Shown here: positions 46,405-56,127 of the stretch, piece by piece | Layout of the letters: every line of letters starts with the position of its first letter | Numbering within the stretch: position 1 is the stretch's first letter | Program-made: the position numbers and the translations under genes | The notes under the pieces: model-generated | The model's database searches: none | The model's input: only the letters and a program-made list of their open reading frames with translations | What the model was told of the DNA's origin: nothing | Source of the DNA: Methylibium rhizosphaerae | Lineage (GTDB): Bacteria; Pseudomonadota; Gammaproteobacteria; Burkholderiales; Burkholderiaceae_C | Direction of reading: 5' to 3' | DNA: 64,000 nt | Assembly: GCF_006386545.1 (NCBI RefSeq) | Contig: NZ_SWAR01000023.1 | Location: 101,802-165,801 of the forward strand

Positions 46405-47772
46405 ATGAGAGTCCTCGTTTGTGGAGCCACCGGCTGCATCGGCAGCGCCATTGCCGCCGGCTTGCGTGCCCACGGGCATGTGGTGGTAGCGGCGCATCGC
46501 GGTGCGCCCGATCACCCGGATCACCTGGCCATCGACTACACCGAGTCGCTCACGCCGGTGCAATGGGCGCAACGCCTGCAGGCGGCCGGCGGGTTCGACG
46601 TGGTGGTCAACGCCGTGGGAGTGCTCATGCCGGTCGGCGAGGCCACCTTCGAGCGGGTGCACACGCATGGTCCCATCGCGCTGTTACGCGGCGCGGCGCT
46701 GGCCGGCGTGCGGCGCATCGTGCAGATCTCGGCGCTGGGCGTGGGCCGCGGGCCCGAGGGCCTGCGCACGCCCTACGCCATGAGCAAGCTGCTGGCCGAC
46801 GAGGCACTGGCCGAGGTCGGCCATGCGAGTAGCGGCCGCACCGACTGGGCCGTCGTGCGCCCGAGCCTCGTCTACGGCCCGCGAAGCCAGAGCGCCGCGC
46901 TGTTCCGTCTGCTGGCGAGCCTGCCGGTGGTGAGCCTGCCCGGCCGCGGGCGGCAGCGGGTGCAGCCCATCCACGTGACGGAGCTCGCCGAATGCGTATG
47001 CCGCATGGTCGATCACGCCGCGCCCATCGGCCGCGTCATCGAACTGGCCGGCCCGCAGGTGCTGGGCTGGCGCGACATGCTGGCCTGCTACCGCGCCGCG
47101 CAAGGCCTGGCCGAGCCGCTGTGGCTGCCGCTGCCCATGCCGCTGATGCGCCTGGGCGCCTGGTGCGCGCAGGCCCTGCCGCAGAAGGTGTTCAGCCCCG
47201 ACACGCTCACCATGCTCGAGCGCGGCAACACCACCCAGCGCAACGGCGCGCGCGAATGGCTGGGCCGCGACGCCACGCCGATGCAGGACGCCTTGTGGCA
47301 CGAGCCATCGACCGTGGGCACGCTGCCCGCGCCGCTGCACTTCGCGCTGCGATGCACGGTCTCGGCGATGTGGCTGTACACGGCCCTCGTCACCGCAGGG
47401 CTGCCCCAGGAGTCCCGGGTGCTCGAACTGCTGGCACGTTGCGGCTTCGAGGGGCAGGCGGGCGTCGCGGTGATGTGGGCGTCGTGTTCGCTCAACACGG
47501 TGCTGGGCCTGTGGCTGCTGCTGCGCCCCAACGCCTGGGCCTATGCCTTCCAGGTGGCCGCGGTGGTGGGCTACACCGCCACCGCCGCCTGGAACATGCC
47601 CGAGCTCACCATCGACCATTGCGGGCCGCTCATCAAGAACCTGCCGGTGCTGGGCCTGCTCGTGCTGCTGTGGGCCACCGCCCGCGGCACGCGCGCTCGC
47701 GCCAGCGCGAATAATCGGCCGCATGTCGAATTCGCCCCCGCCGCCGTGGAGCGCCGTCACCGGATGGTTTGA
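46405..47772 (+). CDS. NAD(P)-binding epimerase-like protein with DoxX-like C-terminal membrane domain
   Basis: A 455-residue two-domain protein. Residues 1-280 are an extended SDR fold starting [20 protein letters not shown], with a Tyr of [13 protein letters not shown] and a later [13 protein letters not shown]. The C-terminal third has about four hydrophobic helices ([20 protein letters not shown] and others) in the DoxX-like pattern. It follows the desaturase gene, so it may take part in the same membrane-lipid or redox pathway. Its stop is 49 bases inside the next gene, which reads in another frame. Confidence 0.85.
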   Translation: MRVLVCGATGCIGSAIAAGLRAHGHVVVAAHRGAPDHPDHLAIDYTESLTPVQWAQRLQAAGGFDVVVNAVGVLMPVGEATFERVHTHGPIALLRGAALAGVRRIVQISALGVGRGPEGLRTPYAMSKLLADEALAEVGHASSGRTDWAVVRPSLVYGPRSQSAALFRLLASLPVVSLPGRGRQRVQPIHVTELAECVCRMVDHAAPIGRVIELAGPQVLGWRDMLACYRAAQGLAEPLWLPLPMPLMRLGAWCAQALPQKVFSPDTLTMLERGNTTQRNGAREWLGRDATPMQDALWHEPSTVGTLPAPLHFALRCTVSAMWLYTALVTAGLPQESRVLELLARCGFEGQAGVAVMWASCSLNTVLGLWLLLRPNAWAYAFQVAAVVGYTATAAWNMPELTIDHCGPLIKNLPVLGLLVLLWATARGTRARASANNRPHVEFAPAAVERRHRMV

Positions 47773-50218
47773 CGCGCGCGGCTGGCGGCCCTTCGACTTC
47801 CAGCGCGAGGTCTGGGCCGCCGCCGCAGCCGGCAGGAGCGGCCTGCTGCATGCCACCACCGGCGCGGGCAAGACCTATGCGGTGTGGTTCGGGGCCCTGG
47901 GCCGCTGGCGGGCGCTGGGTGGCGAGCCGGCATCACGCCATGCCGAGCCGCTGCGGGTGTTGTGGATCACGCCGATGCGGGCGCTCGCCGCCGACACCAC
48001 GCGGGCCATCACGCTGCCGCTGGCCGGCATTGCGCCTTCCTGGACGGTGGGCGCGCGCACCGGCGACACGCCCTCGGCCGAGCGCGCGAGGCAGGACCGG
48101 CGCTACCCGAGCGCGCTGGTCACCACGCCTGAATCGCTCTGCCTCATGCTCACCCGCGAGAACGCGCGGGAGGAACTGGCATCGCTGCAGTTCGTCATCG
48201 TCGACGAGTGGCATGAGCTGCTGGGCAGCAAGCGGGGCGTGCAGGTGCAGCTCGCGCTCGCACGCCTCAGGCGCTGGAACCCGCAGCTGGTGGTGTGGGC
48301 CCTGAGCGCCACGCTGGGCAACCTGGAAGAGGCCGCGCGGGTGCTGCTGGGCCACGACGGGGGCCTGCTGGTGCGCGGGCGCATCGAGAAATCGCTGGTC
48401 ATCGACACGCTGCTGCCGGCCGACCCCGGACGCTTCTCCTGGGCGGGCCACCTGGGCAGCCAGATGCAGCAGCCCGTCATCGAGGAGATCGAAAGGAGCG
48501 GCACCACGCTGGTGTTCACCAACGTGCGTTCGCAGGCCGAGATCTGGTACCAGCTCCTCCTGCAGGAGCGCCCCGAATGGGCCGGCCTGGTGGCGCTGCA
48601 CCACGGATCGCTCGACAAGGCGGTGCGCGAATGGGTGGAGCTGGGCCTGAAGGAAGGGCGGCTGAAGGCGGTGGTGGCGACCTCGTCGCTCGACCTGGGC
48701 GTCGACTTCCTGCCGGTGGAGCGGGTGCTGCAGATCGGCTCGGCCAAGGGCGTGGCGCGGCTGCTGCAGCGTGCGGGCCGCAGCGGCCATGCACCGGGGC
48801 GGCCTTCGCGCGTGACGCTGGTGCCCACCCACACGATGGAGCTGGTGGAAGCCGCCGCGGCACGGCGTGCGGCGCAGGCCGGCCATGTGGAGCGGCGCGA
48901 GTCGCCTGCCAAGCCGCTGGACGTGCTGGTGCAGCACCTGGTGACGGTGGCGCTGGGCGGCGGCTTCACCGCCGATGCGATGTACGACGAGGTGCGTGCG
49001 AGCCATGCCTACCGCGATCTCACGCGAGAGGAGTTCGACTGGGCACTGGCCTTCGTCGAGCGCGGCGGCGCCAGCCTGGGCGCCTACCCCGAGTACCACC
49101 GCGTGCAGCAGGTCGACGGCGTGTACCGCGTGCCCGATCGCGGCATCGCCAAGCGCCACCGGCTGCAGGTGGGCACCATCGTCTCCGACGCGTCGATGCA
49201 GGTGCGGTGGATGAGCGGCGGCACGTTGGGCACCATCGAGGAAGGATTCATCGCGCGGCTGCGCAAGGGCGACCATTTCGTGTTCGCCGGCCGCGTGCTC
49301 GAATACGTGCGCACCCAGGACATGGCCGCCTATGTCCGCCGTGCCTCCCGCAAGAAGGGCATCGTGCCGGCCTGGTCGGGCAGCAAGATGCAGCTGTCGG
49401 CCGAACTGGCCGGCTCCGTGCTCGAGATGCTGCAGGCGGCTGCGCAGGGCGACTTCACCGAACCGGAGATGGCCGCCGCCGCGCCGATGCTGCGCACCCA
49501 GGCCAAGCTGTCGCGGCTGCCCACGCCGCACAGCCTGCTGATCGAGCGCTACCACTCGCGTGAGGGCCAGCACCTGTACGTGTACTCGTTCGCCGGCCGC
49601 AATGCGAACCTCGGTCTCGCATCGCTGCTCGCCTTGCGCCTGGCCCGCAATGCGCCCAACACCTTCAGCCTCTCGTTCAACGACTACGGCTTCGAGCTGC
49701 TGAGCGCCCTGCCGGTCGACCCGACGCCGCTGCTCGACAAGCGTGTGCTGGCGCCCGACGAGCTGCTGCACGACGTGCTGGCCAGCCTCAACTCGGGCGA
49801 GCTCTCGCAACGGCGCTTCCGCGAGATCGCGCGGGTGGCCGGGCTCGTGTTCAGCGGCTACCCCGGCGCGCCCAAGAGCCTGAAGCAGCTGCAGGCATCC
49901 AGCTCGCTCTTCTACGAGGTGTTTCGCAAGTACGATGCCGGCAACCTGTTGCTGAGCCAGGCCGACAACGAAGTGCTGAGCCAGGAACTGGACATCCGGC
50001 GCATCGCGGCCGCGCTCGAAGACATGAGGTCGAAGCAGGTCGAATTCGTGGAGCTCGAAGTGCCCAGCCCGATGAGCCTGCCGCTGATGGTGGAGCGCTT
50101 CCGGGAACAGCTCACCACCGAAAAACTCAAGGACCGACTGGAGCGCATGCTCAAGGACATGAACGCCGCTGCGGAAGCCGAGCCCGAGCGGCCGCCGGCG
50201 AAAAGGAAACGTGCATGA
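47723..50218 (+). CDS. ligase-associated DNA damage response DEXH box helicase (Lhr-core type)
   Basis: An 831-residue SF2 helicase. Walker A is [15 protein letters not shown], motif II is [14 protein letters not shown] (DEWH, as in Lhr enzymes), motif III is ALSATLGN. Motif VI is [11 protein letters not shown]. The rest ([29 protein letters not shown]) is the Lhr-specific winged-helix and beta-barrel region. Known relatives move along single strands 3' to 5' and are linked with a ligase and exonuclease, as found at 20347 and 16422. It overlaps the previous gene by 50 bases and is followed at once by a YkvA-type gene. Confidence 0.92.
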   Translation: MSNSPPPPWSAVTGWFDARGWRPFDFQREVWAAAAAGRSGLLHATTGAGKTYAVWFGALGRWRALGGEPASRHAEPLRVLWITPMRALAADTTRAITLPLAGIAPSWTVGARTGDTPSAERARQDRRYPSALVTTPESLCLMLTRENAREELASLQFVIVDEWHELLGSKRGVQVQLALARLRRWNPQLVVWALSATLGNLEEAARVLLGHDGGLLVRGRIEKSLVIDTLLPADPGRFSWAGHLGSQMQQPVIEEIERSGTTLVFTNVRSQAEIWYQLLLQERPEWAGLVALHHGSLDKAVREWVELGLKEGRLKAVVATSSLDLGVDFLPVERVLQIGSAKGVARLLQRAGRSGHAPGRPSRVTLVPTHTMELVEAAAARRAAQAGHVERRESPAKPLDVLVQHLVTVALGGGFTADAMYDEVRASHAYRDLTREEFDWALAFVERGGASLGAYPEYHRVQQVDGVYRVPDRGIAKRHRLQVGTIVSDASMQVRWMSGGTLGTIEEGFIARLRKGDHFVFAGRVLEYVRTQDMAAYVRRASRKKGIVPAWSGSKMQLSAELAGSVLEMLQAAAQGDFTEPEMAAAAPMLRTQAKLSRLPTPHSLLIERYHSREGQHLYVYSFAGRNANLGLASLLALRLARNAPNTFSLSFNDYGFELLSALPVDPTPLLDKRVLAPDELLHDVLASLNSGELSQRRFREIARVAGLVFSGYPGAPKSLKQLQASSSLFYEVFRKYDAGNLLLSQADNEVLSQELDIRRIAAALEDMRSKQVEFVELEVPSPMSLPLMVERFREQLTTEKLKDRLERMLKDMNAAAEAEPERPPAKRKRA

Positions 50219-50613
50219 AAAGACTCGGCAAGCTCTTCGGCGCAGCCAACCGCGCGCGGCTGGCGACCTACCTGCTGGCGCTGTGGAAGCTTTTCACCCA
50301 CCCGGATACGCCGCGTGCCGCCAAGCTGGTCGCGATCGCGGTGCTGGCCTATGCGGTGAGCCCCATCGACCTGATCCCCGACTTCGTGCCGGTGCTCGGC
50401 ATGCTCGACGACGTGGTGCTCATTCCGCTGGGCATCGCGCTGGTGGTGAAACTGACGCCCCGGCCGCTGTGGGAGGCGCGGCTGCGCGAGGCCGAGGCCG
50501 GCCGCGACAAGGTGCCGCGCATGCTTTGGGGGGCCGTGGCCATCGTGCTCGTGTGGCTGGTGGTGCTGGGCTTGTCCGGCTGGGGTGTGGCGCGTTGGCT
50601 CGGCTATCTGTGA
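50215..50613 (+). CDS. YkvA family (DUF1232) membrane protein
   Basis: A 132-residue protein with the DUF1232 core: [22 protein letters not shown] is followed by [20 protein letters not shown], then [13 protein letters not shown]. Two hydrophobic segments and a C-terminal helix ([20 protein letters not shown]) suggest an inner-membrane location. Its ATG overlaps the helicase stop (ATGA) and its stop overlaps the GTG of the thermonuclease gene, so three genes form a coupled unit. The family has no firm role. Confidence 0.9.
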   Translation: MKRLGKLFGAANRARLATYLLALWKLFTHPDTPRAAKLVAIAVLAYAVSPIDLIPDFVPVLGMLDDVVLIPLGIALVVKLTPRPLWEARLREAEAGRDKVPRMLWGAVAIVLVWLVVLGLSGWGVARWLGYL

Positions 50614-51107
50614 GGCGGCTGCTGGCGGTGGCGCTGCTGGCCGGGCTGTGCGGATCGGCTGCGGCCAGGCCGCATGAACGGGTGCTGCACGGCACGGTCA
50701 CGCATGTGAGCGACGGCGACACGCTGTGGATCCGCACCGCGGCGGCCGACCGGCCGCCGGTCAAGCTGCGGCTCGCCGGCATCGACGCGCCCGAGCGCTG
50801 CCAGGCGCACGGCGAAGCGTCACGAGCCGCCTTGCAGGCGCGCCTGATGGGGCGGCCCGTGGCGGCGTTCACCCAGGCGGTGGACGTGCACGGCCGCGTC
50901 GTGGCCCGCGTGCAGGAGCGCGACACCGATGTGGCGGCATGGCTGGTGGCGCAGGGCCACGCCTGGTCGCCGGGCTACCGCGGGCGGCCCGGCCTGTATG
51001 CCCGGCAGGAAGCCAGCGCCCGGCAAGGCCGCAAGGGGTTGTTTGCCGACCCGGCGGCGGAGCCGCCAAAGGAGTTCAGGCGGCGCCACGGCCCTTGCCC
51101 TCGTTGA
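50610..51107 (+). CDS. thermonuclease (SNase-like) family protein, exported
   Basis: A 165-residue protein starting at GTG 50610, overlapping the YkvA stop. A short signal peptide (LLAVALLAGLCGSAAA) leads to an SNase-like OB fold: VTHVSDGDTLWIRT, KLRLAGIDAPERCQ, then VDVHGRVVARV and GHAWSPGYRG. The Asp and Arg of the first two motifs are the Ca2+/catalytic positions of staphylococcal nuclease. It would be a periplasmic or secreted nuclease. Its location behind a repair helicase may be coincidental. Confidence 0.88.
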   Translation: MRRLLAVALLAGLCGSAAARPHERVLHGTVTHVSDGDTLWIRTAAADRPPVKLRLAGIDAPERCQAHGEASRAALQARLMGRPVAAFTQAVDVHGRVVARVQERDTDVAAWLVAQGHAWSPGYRGRPGLYARQEASARQGRKGLFADPAAEPPKEFRRRHGPCPR

Positions 51108-51159
51108 GGCACGAACGCGACGACGGTGCACGCAGCACCCGGCTGAGTGCACCGTCGCA

Positions 51160-51188
51160 AGTCAACAGTTCAACAATTCAACGATTCG
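51160..51188. repeat. short imperfect tandem octamers
   Basis: Units read CAACAGTT, CAACAATT, CAACGATT, CGACG in the gap between two convergent genes. It is the only AT-richer tandem track nearby, and may be slippage or a small protein-binding site. Confidence 0.35.
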
Positions 51189-51207
51189 ACGTGAGGCTGC
51201 TCGCGCG

Positions 51208-51531
51208 TCAGGGCTGCACGATCACGTTGTTGCGCACGGCCTTCACGCCTTCGGTGTCGGCCGCAATGGCGCCGGCGCGGTCCTTCTCTTCCTGCGACTT
51301 CGCGAAACCGCTCAACTGCACCGTGTTGTTCATCGTCTCCACGTTGATCGCCGTGGCGGCCACTGCCGGATCCTTCGCGTACTTGGCCTTGATGGCTGTG
51401 GTGATCTGCGTGTCGTCGACGAAGGCGCCGGCCGTCTGCTGGCCCCGCGTCACCGCGCATCCGGCAACAGTTCCCAGGCTCAATGCCACGGCAGCTGCGA
51501 GCGCCGCAGTGCGGAGGTGGTTTTTCAACAT
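51208..51531 (-). CDS. BON domain lipoprotein
   Basis: A 107-residue lipoprotein starting at ATG 51531 behind AAAGGAAC. The signal peptide ends in TVAGC, and the remaining 80 residues form one BON domain (DDTQITTAIKAKYAKDPAV, then TVQLSGFAKSQEEKDRAG). BON domains bind membrane phospholipids and often respond to envelope or osmotic stress. It is convergent with the thermonuclease gene and divergent from the SPFH gene. Confidence 0.9.
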   Translation of the reverse strand: MLKNHLRTAALAAAVALSLGTVAGCAVTRGQQTAGAFVDDTQITTAIKAKYAKDPAVAATAINVETMNNTVQLSGFAKSQEEKDRAGAIAADTEGVKAVRNNVIVQP

Positions 51532-51675
51532 AGATGTTCCTTTCTTGCTGCGTGCCATGGCAGGCACGAAGGAAGCTTAGGCATGCGCCACAGCCGGGGC
51601 TGTCGTCCGGTGCTTCGAAGTGGTGTCAGCCGAGGCTGACAGCGCCCGCTTGACGCTCTGTCGGGTGGATATTAG

Positions 51676-51687
51676 AGTGATATCACT
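51676..51687. promoter_or_regulatory. 12-bp palindrome upstream of the SPFH gene
   Basis: AGTGATATCACT is a perfect palindrome 18 bases before the SPFH ATG, just before the GAAGGAG ribosome site. GATAT also occurs just before, in GGATATTAGA, giving a second half-like site. It is a candidate operator for the ribbon-helix-helix protein encoded downstream. Confidence 0.6.
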
Positions 51688-51705
51688 TTTCGGGAAGGAG
51701 AACCG

Positions 51706-52605
51706 ATGAAGATCGAAATGCACTCGAATCCGCAGGAGCGCCCGTACCAGTCTGCGAACGGTTATGTGATGGTGCTGGCGGGCGTTGCGCTGATCGTCAT
51801 GGGTGCGCTGATGATCATGCGCGGCGCAGGGCTGCCCGGCCTTGGCGGCCTCGTGCTCGTGCTCGCGGCGCTGCTGGGGGGCCTCTTCGTGCTGGCCGGG
51901 CTGTACATGCTGCAACCCAACGAAGGCGCCATCCTGCTGCTGTTCGGCAAGTACAGCGGTACGGACCGCACCGAGGGCCTGCGGTGGGCCAACCCGTTGC
52001 AGACCAAGCACAAGATCTCGCTGCGCGCGCGCAACCTCAACACGCCGCCGCTGAAGGTGAACGACAAGCGCGGCAACCCTGTCGAGATCGGCACGGCCGT
52101 CGTGTGGCGGGTGCGTGATACCGCGCAAGCCGTGTTCGGTGTGGACCACTACGAGGCCTTCGTGAAGGTGCAGGCCGAGGCGGCGCTGCGGCGCCTGGCT
52201 TCAATGTATGCCTACGACAGCGGCGAGGACCTTGCGCCCGACGAGACCACCCTGCGCGCCGGCCTCGACGACGTGGCCGCCGCACTCAAGGCCGAGCTCG
52301 ATGCGCGCTTTGCCGGCGCCGGCGTGGAGGTGCTGGACGCGAAGCTCACCCACCTCGCCTATGCCCCCGAGATCGCGCAGGTCATGCTGCGTCGTCAGCA
52401 GGCCGAGGCGATCGTCAGCGCGCGCTATCGCATCGTGGCGGGCGCCGTCGGCATGGTCGAGGCCGCGCTCAACGGGTTGTCCGAGCGCAACGTGGTCGAG
52501 CTCGACGACGAGCGCCGGGCCGCCATGGTGTCCAATCTGCTGGTCGTGCTGTGTTCGGACCGCGAGACCCAGCCGGTCGTCAACACGGGCACCCTCTACA
52601 CCTGA
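51706..52605 (+). CDS. SPFH/Band 7 domain-containing protein
   Basis: A 299-residue protein with two N-terminal hydrophobic segments ([20 protein letters not shown] and [20 protein letters not shown]) and a Band 7/SPFH domain from about residue 75. Typical text is [40 protein letters not shown] and [24 protein letters not shown] proteins form membrane ring scaffolds. A small Arc-type DNA-binding protein follows 17 bases after its stop, an often-seen pair in proteobacteria. Confidence 0.92.
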   Translation: MKIEMHSNPQERPYQSANGYVMVLAGVALIVMGALMIMRGAGLPGLGGLVLVLAALLGGLFVLAGLYMLQPNEGAILLLFGKYSGTDRTEGLRWANPLQTKHKISLRARNLNTPPLKVNDKRGNPVEIGTAVVWRVRDTAQAVFGVDHYEAFVKVQAEAALRRLASMYAYDSGEDLAPDETTLRAGLDDVAAALKAELDARFAGAGVEVLDAKLTHLAYAPEIAQVMLRRQQAEAIVSARYRIVAGAVGMVEAALNGLSERNVVELDDERRAAMVSNLLVVLCSDRETQPVVNTGTLYT

Positions 52606-52622
52606 CCCACACTGCAGGCGAG

Positions 52623-52817
52623 ATGGCCAGTCCCGGCAAGAAGTCCTACCCGCTGCGCATCGACCCCGCCTTGTGGGAAGAGATCGAACGCCTGGCGGCG
52701 CAGGAGCTGCGCAGCGCCAACGCGCAGGTTGAGTTCCTGCTGCGCGAGAGCCTGGCGCGGCGGGGCCGCATGCCCGCGCCTGCGGCCAGGCGCGCCCCAG
52801 CGGCCAAGAAGGGCTGA
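52623..52817 (+). CDS. Arc-type ribbon-helix-helix DNA-binding protein
   Basis: A 64-residue protein: the strand KKSYPLRIDPALWEEIERLA then helices AAQELRSANAQVEFLLRESL form one RHH unit, which should dimerise. A Pro/Ala/Lys-rich tail (PAPAARRAPAAKKG) follows. It is downstream of the SPFH gene and close to an inverted repeat, suggesting that it controls the pair. No toxin partner is present, so it is probably not an antitoxin. Such genes are often left unannotated owing to size. Confidence 0.85.
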   Translation: MASPGKKSYPLRIDPALWEEIERLAAQELRSANAQVEFLLRESLARRGRMPAPAARRAPAAKKG

Positions 52818-52928
52818 GCCCTGGCCGCGCAGGTGGTGCACGAGCTGGCGCCTGGGCACACAATGCGGCCCACCGGCATGCTGCCTGCCGGCCTCGCGAC
52901 ACACGAGCCTTCAAAGGAGCGACACGAG

Positions 52929-53660
52929 ATGACGACCACCCAGATCCCGACGCTGGAAAGCACGCCGGTCACCAACGTCCACTTCGTGGGTGGTGAAAAG
53001 GGCGGGGTCGGCAAGTCCATGGTGTCGCGCCTGCTCGCGCAGTACTTCATCGACAACGAACTCCCGTTCGCCGGCTTCGACACCGACCGCTCGCACGGCT
53101 CGCTGATGCGCTTCTATGCCGGCTATGCCAAGGCGGTGCTGGTGGACAGCTACGAGGCGCTCGACTCCATCATCGAAGCCGCCGTGGAGCAGCCGGGCCG
53201 CAGCGTGGTGGTCGACCTTGCCGCGCAGACCCACGACCCGCTGGTGAAGTGGATGGACGAGTCCGGCGTGCTGGACCTGGCCGACATGTCCGGCCTCGCC
53301 ATCCACTACTGGCACGTCATGGACTCCGGGCGCGATTCGGTGGACCTGCTGAAGAAGCTGCTCGACCGTTTCGGCCAGCGCCTGCACTACGTGCTGGTGC
53401 TGAACCAGCTGCGCGGCGACGACTTCGGCCAGCTCGAGCGCTCGGGCGAGAAGGAGCGGGCGCTGGCCCTGGGTGCCAGGGTCGTCGAGCTCAAGCGCCT
53501 GCACGAAGGCACGGTGCAGAAGATCGACGCGAGCAACAGCAGCTTCTGGGCCGCCCGCAACCTCGGCAAGGAAGGCCCGAGCCTCGGGCTCATGGAGCGC
53601 CAGCGGCTGAAGCTCTGGATGCAGCACGCGTACGGGCAGATCGAGCGGGCGGTGGGCTGA
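52929..53660 (+). CDS. ParA/MinD-like P-loop ATPase (mobilisation-type), orphan
   Basis: A 243-residue ATPase with deviant Walker A GGEKGGVGKS at residues 21-30; the signature Lys24 and Lys29 are both present. The later FDTDRSHGSLMRFY and VVVDLAAQTHDPLVKW are the switch and Walker B regions. It is related to the ParA-like proteins of mobilisable elements. There is no parB or mob gene nearby. The ribosome site AAAGGAG is ten bases upstream. It may position a protein in the cell. Confidence 0.85.
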   Translation: MTTTQIPTLESTPVTNVHFVGGEKGGVGKSMVSRLLAQYFIDNELPFAGFDTDRSHGSLMRFYAGYAKAVLVDSYEALDSIIEAAVEQPGRSVVVDLAAQTHDPLVKWMDESGVLDLADMSGLAIHYWHVMDSGRDSVDLLKKLLDRFGQRLHYVLVLNQLRGDDFGQLERSGEKERALALGARVVELKRLHEGTVQKIDASNSSFWAARNLGKEGPSLGLMERQRLKLWMQHAYGQIERAVG

Positions 53661-53681
53661 CGACCTGCGGCCGCAGCGCCG

Positions 53682-54599
53682 CTACTTGCGCATCAGCGTG
53701 CTCTTGCCGAACAGGCTCTCGATGTAGTCGACCGCCAGGATGGCGGTGCGGTTGCGCACGTCGAAGGCCGGGTTGAGTTCCATCACGTCGAGCGATGCGA
53801 GGCGGCCGGTGTCGGCGATCATCTCCATGCACAGCTGCGCCTCGCGGTAGGTGGGCCCGCCCATCACGGTGGTTCCCACGCCCGGCGCCACTTCGGGGTC
53901 GAGGAAGTCCACGTCGAAGCTCACGTGCAGGTGAGTGTTGCTGTCCATCGTGGCCAGCGCGAGCTCCATCGTGTGGCGCATGCCCATCTCGTCGATGTAG
54001 CGCATGTCGAAGACCTCGAGGTCCATCTCGTGCACGAAGCGCTTCTCGCCTTCGTCCACGCTGCGGATGCCGATCTGGCGCACCCACTTCGGGCTGATGG
54101 CCGGCACGTGGCCGCCGATCTCGACCAGCTCCTTCGGGCCATGGCCGCACAGGCAGGCCACCGGCATGCCGTGGATGTTGCCGCTGGGCGTGATGATGCT
54201 GGTGTTGAAGTCGGCATGCGCGTCCAGCCACAGTACGCGCAGCTTCTTGCCCTTCTCGCGGCAGTGGCGGGCCACCGCGCTGATGGAGCCGATGGCCAGG
54301 CAATGGTCGCCGCCCAGCAGGATGGGCAGGCGGCCGCCGGCGAGTTCGCCGTGCACCGCGTCGTGCACCGCCTGGTTCCAGGCCACCACCTCGCCCAGGT
54401 GGCGGTAGCCCTCGTCGGGCGGCAGCCACGGGTTGTGCGGGCCGCTGATGTTGCCGCGGTCGATGACCTCGAGCCCGCGCCCCTGCAGCGCGGCCTGCAG
54501 GCCGGCCACCCGCAGCGCCTCGGGGCCCATCGACGCGCCGCGCGCACCCGCGCCCACGTCCGTGGGCGCACCGATCAAGGAGACTTTGTGTTGTTTCAT
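53682..54599 (-). CDS. rocF: arginase
   Basis: A 305-residue ureohydrolase with manganese ligands in LGGDHCLAIGS, WLDAHADFN and SFDVDFLDPEVAPGVG, plus SIITPSGNIHGMPVAC and the active-site MELNPAFD region. It cleaves arginine to ornithine and urea. The start ATG 54599 overlaps the stop of the LOG gene (ATGA), so they are coupled. Agmatinase and formimidoylglutamase are excluded by GNIHGMP. Confidence 0.92.
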   Translation of the reverse strand: MKQHKVSLIGAPTDVGAGARGASMGPEALRVAGLQAALQGRGLEVIDRGNISGPHNPWLPPDEGYRHLGEVVAWNQAVHDAVHGELAGGRLPILLGGDHCLAIGSISAVARHCREKGKKLRVLWLDAHADFNTSIITPSGNIHGMPVACLCGHGPKELVEIGGHVPAISPKWVRQIGIRSVDEGEKRFVHEMDLEVFDMRYIDEMGMRHTMELALATMDSNTHLHVSFDVDFLDPEVAPGVGTTVMGGPTYREAQLCMEMIADTGRLASLDVMELNPAFDVRNRTAILAVDYIESLFGKSTLMRK

Positions 54600-55516
54600 A
54601 CGTCTTCTGCAAACGAGCCGGTCAGGCTCACGGGGCCGTCCAGCTGGTAGGCGTGCTGGATCGCAGCCCACGCTTCCTCAGCTGTCTCGACGAACTCGAA
54701 AAGGTTCACGTCCTGCGGGCTGATCATGCCGGTCTCGACCAGCAGGTCGAAGTTGATGAGCCGTGCCCAGAAGTCGCGGCCGAACAGCAGGATGGGGCGG
54801 CGCCGGCACTTGCCGGTCTGCATGAGGGTGAGCACCTCGAAGAACTCGTCGAGCGTGCCGAAGCCGCCGGGGAAGCACACCAGCGCGATCGAGCGCATCA
54901 GGAAGTGCATCTTGCGCAGCCCGAAGTAGTGGAACTGGAAGCACAGTTCGGGCGTGATGTACGGGTTGGGCTCCTGCTCGTGCGGCAGCACGATGTTGAG
55001 GCCCACGCTCTTGCCGCCCTTCACGTCGAGGGCGCCGCGGTTGCCCGCTTCCATGATGCCGGGGCCGCCGCCGGTGACCACGTAGACCGGCGGGTCGAAC
55101 TGCTGCGAGGCGCGCGTGATGAGTTCGGCCAGCGTGCGCGCTTCGTCGTAGTAGCGCGACATGGCCACATGCATCTCGGCGCGCCGGATGGCGGTGTTGT
55201 CGGGGCCCTCGCCGCTGCGCTGCGCGGCCTCGAGCATCTGCTGCGCGACGTCGGGCGGCAGGATGCGGGCGCTGCCGAAGATCACCACGGTCGACTCGAT
55301 GCCGTGTTCGCGCTGCACCATCTCGGGCTTGAGCAGCTCGAGCTGCATGCGCACCGGGCGCAGCTCCTCGCGCAGCAGGAACTCGGTGTCGGTGAATGCG
55401 AGCCGGTAGGCGCTTTCGGGCCCGCCGTACAACGATGGCGGGGTGACTGCGGCCGCTTCCTCTTGTGCGGACGGGAAATTGCGGACGGCGGCGAATTTGC
55501 GGCGCTTCTTGTTCAT
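54596..55516 (-). CDS. LOG family protein (Rossmann fold, TIGR00730-type)
   Basis: A 306-residue protein. GGGPGIMEAGNRGALDVKGG and FPGGFGTLDEFFEVLTLMQTG are the two motifs of LOG (cytokinin riboside monophosphate phosphoribohydrolase) proteins. Such proteins can hydrolyse nucleoside monophosphates to the free base. A long N-terminal extension (about 90 residues) is not common in plant LOGs but occurs in bacterial relatives. It leads the arginase gene, with an overlap. Confidence 0.9.
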   Translation of the reverse strand: MNKKRRKFAAVRNFPSAQEEAAAVTPPSLYGGPESAYRLAFTDTEFLLREELRPVRMQLELLKPEMVQREHGIESTVVIFGSARILPPDVAQQMLEAAQRSGEGPDNTAIRRAEMHVAMSRYYDEARTLAELITRASQQFDPPVYVVTGGGPGIMEAGNRGALDVKGGKSVGLNIVLPHEQEPNPYITPELCFQFHYFGLRKMHFLMRSIALVCFPGGFGTLDEFFEVLTLMQTGKCRRRPILLFGRDFWARLINFDLLVETGMISPQDVNLFEFVETAEEAWAAIQHAYQLDGPVSLTGSFAEDV

Positions 55517-55555
55517 GCGGGCGAGCTTACTCCGAGCAGGAGGGGGCGGGCAGAC

Positions 55556-56122
55556 CTACTTGGCCGGCGGGGCGACGTAGCGCTCCACCTTGTCGGCGCG
55601 CAGCTTGTAGCCGCTCACGCCCATGTAGGAGTCCTGCCGCGTCGTGCTCAGCAGCCCGTTGACCCACACCGTGTCCATCGAGTGGAAGCCCTTCACCGGC
55701 TTGTCGAGTACCACGTGGACGATCTGGTTGGCCGGCGGCGGCGGCGAGTGGATGCAGGCGCCGAAGTAGGGCACCAGCAAAAATTCCTTCAGCAGGCCCT
55801 TGGCCTCCTCGAGCGGCACCACGTAGCCGGGCAGGCGGATGGCGGCACCGTCGAGCGCGGCATTGGTGGGCGCGTTGTCCCAGATGTCGCGCATGTCCTT
55901 GAGCATCTGCTGCGCACGCGGGTCGCCGTCGTTGAACAGGCTCAGGTTCACGCCGGCGTCCTTGTTGCCGCGCAGCTGCTTGAGCGGGTCCCAGTCCTTG
56001 GGCATGAGGTCGTCCCACTGGATCTCGCGGTAGGGGCCGCCGGCGGCCAGGGCCCATGGCGCGGCAGCGGCGGTCAGCGTCAGCGCAAGCCCCGCGGCCC
56101 GCAGGCAGGTGCGTCTCTTCAT
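55556..56122 (-). CDS. DUF3299 domain-containing exported protein
   Basis: A 188-residue protein with a signal peptide (LRAAGLALTLTAAAAPWALA) then PYREIQWDDLMPKDWDPL, AIRLPGYVVPLEE, FLLVPYFGACIHSPPPPANQ and a DTVWVNGLLST-like ending. Those are the DUF3299 marks, with a lone Cys-His pair that could bind metal. It is the last gene of a four-gene group with an FtsX-type permease, an ATPase and a DUF2796 protein, a set resembling Zrg-type metal uptake operons. Confidence 0.85.
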   Translation of the reverse strand: MKRRTCLRAAGLALTLTAAAAPWALAAGGPYREIQWDDLMPKDWDPLKQLRGNKDAGVNLSLFNDGDPRAQQMLKDMRDIWDNAPTNAALDGAAIRLPGYVVPLEEAKGLLKEFLLVPYFGACIHSPPPPANQIVHVVLDKPVKGFHSMDTVWVNGLLSTTRQDSYMGVSGYKLRADKVERYVAPPAK

Positions 56123-56127
56123 GGTGT

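Noticed and set aside
50610..51107. Thermonuclease as part of the repair helicase system
   Set aside because: It has a signal peptide, so it should act outside the cytoplasm; adjacency alone is not enough.
52623..52817. Antitoxin of a toxin-antitoxin pair
   Set aside because: No toxin gene lies next to it; the neighbour is an SPFH membrane protein.
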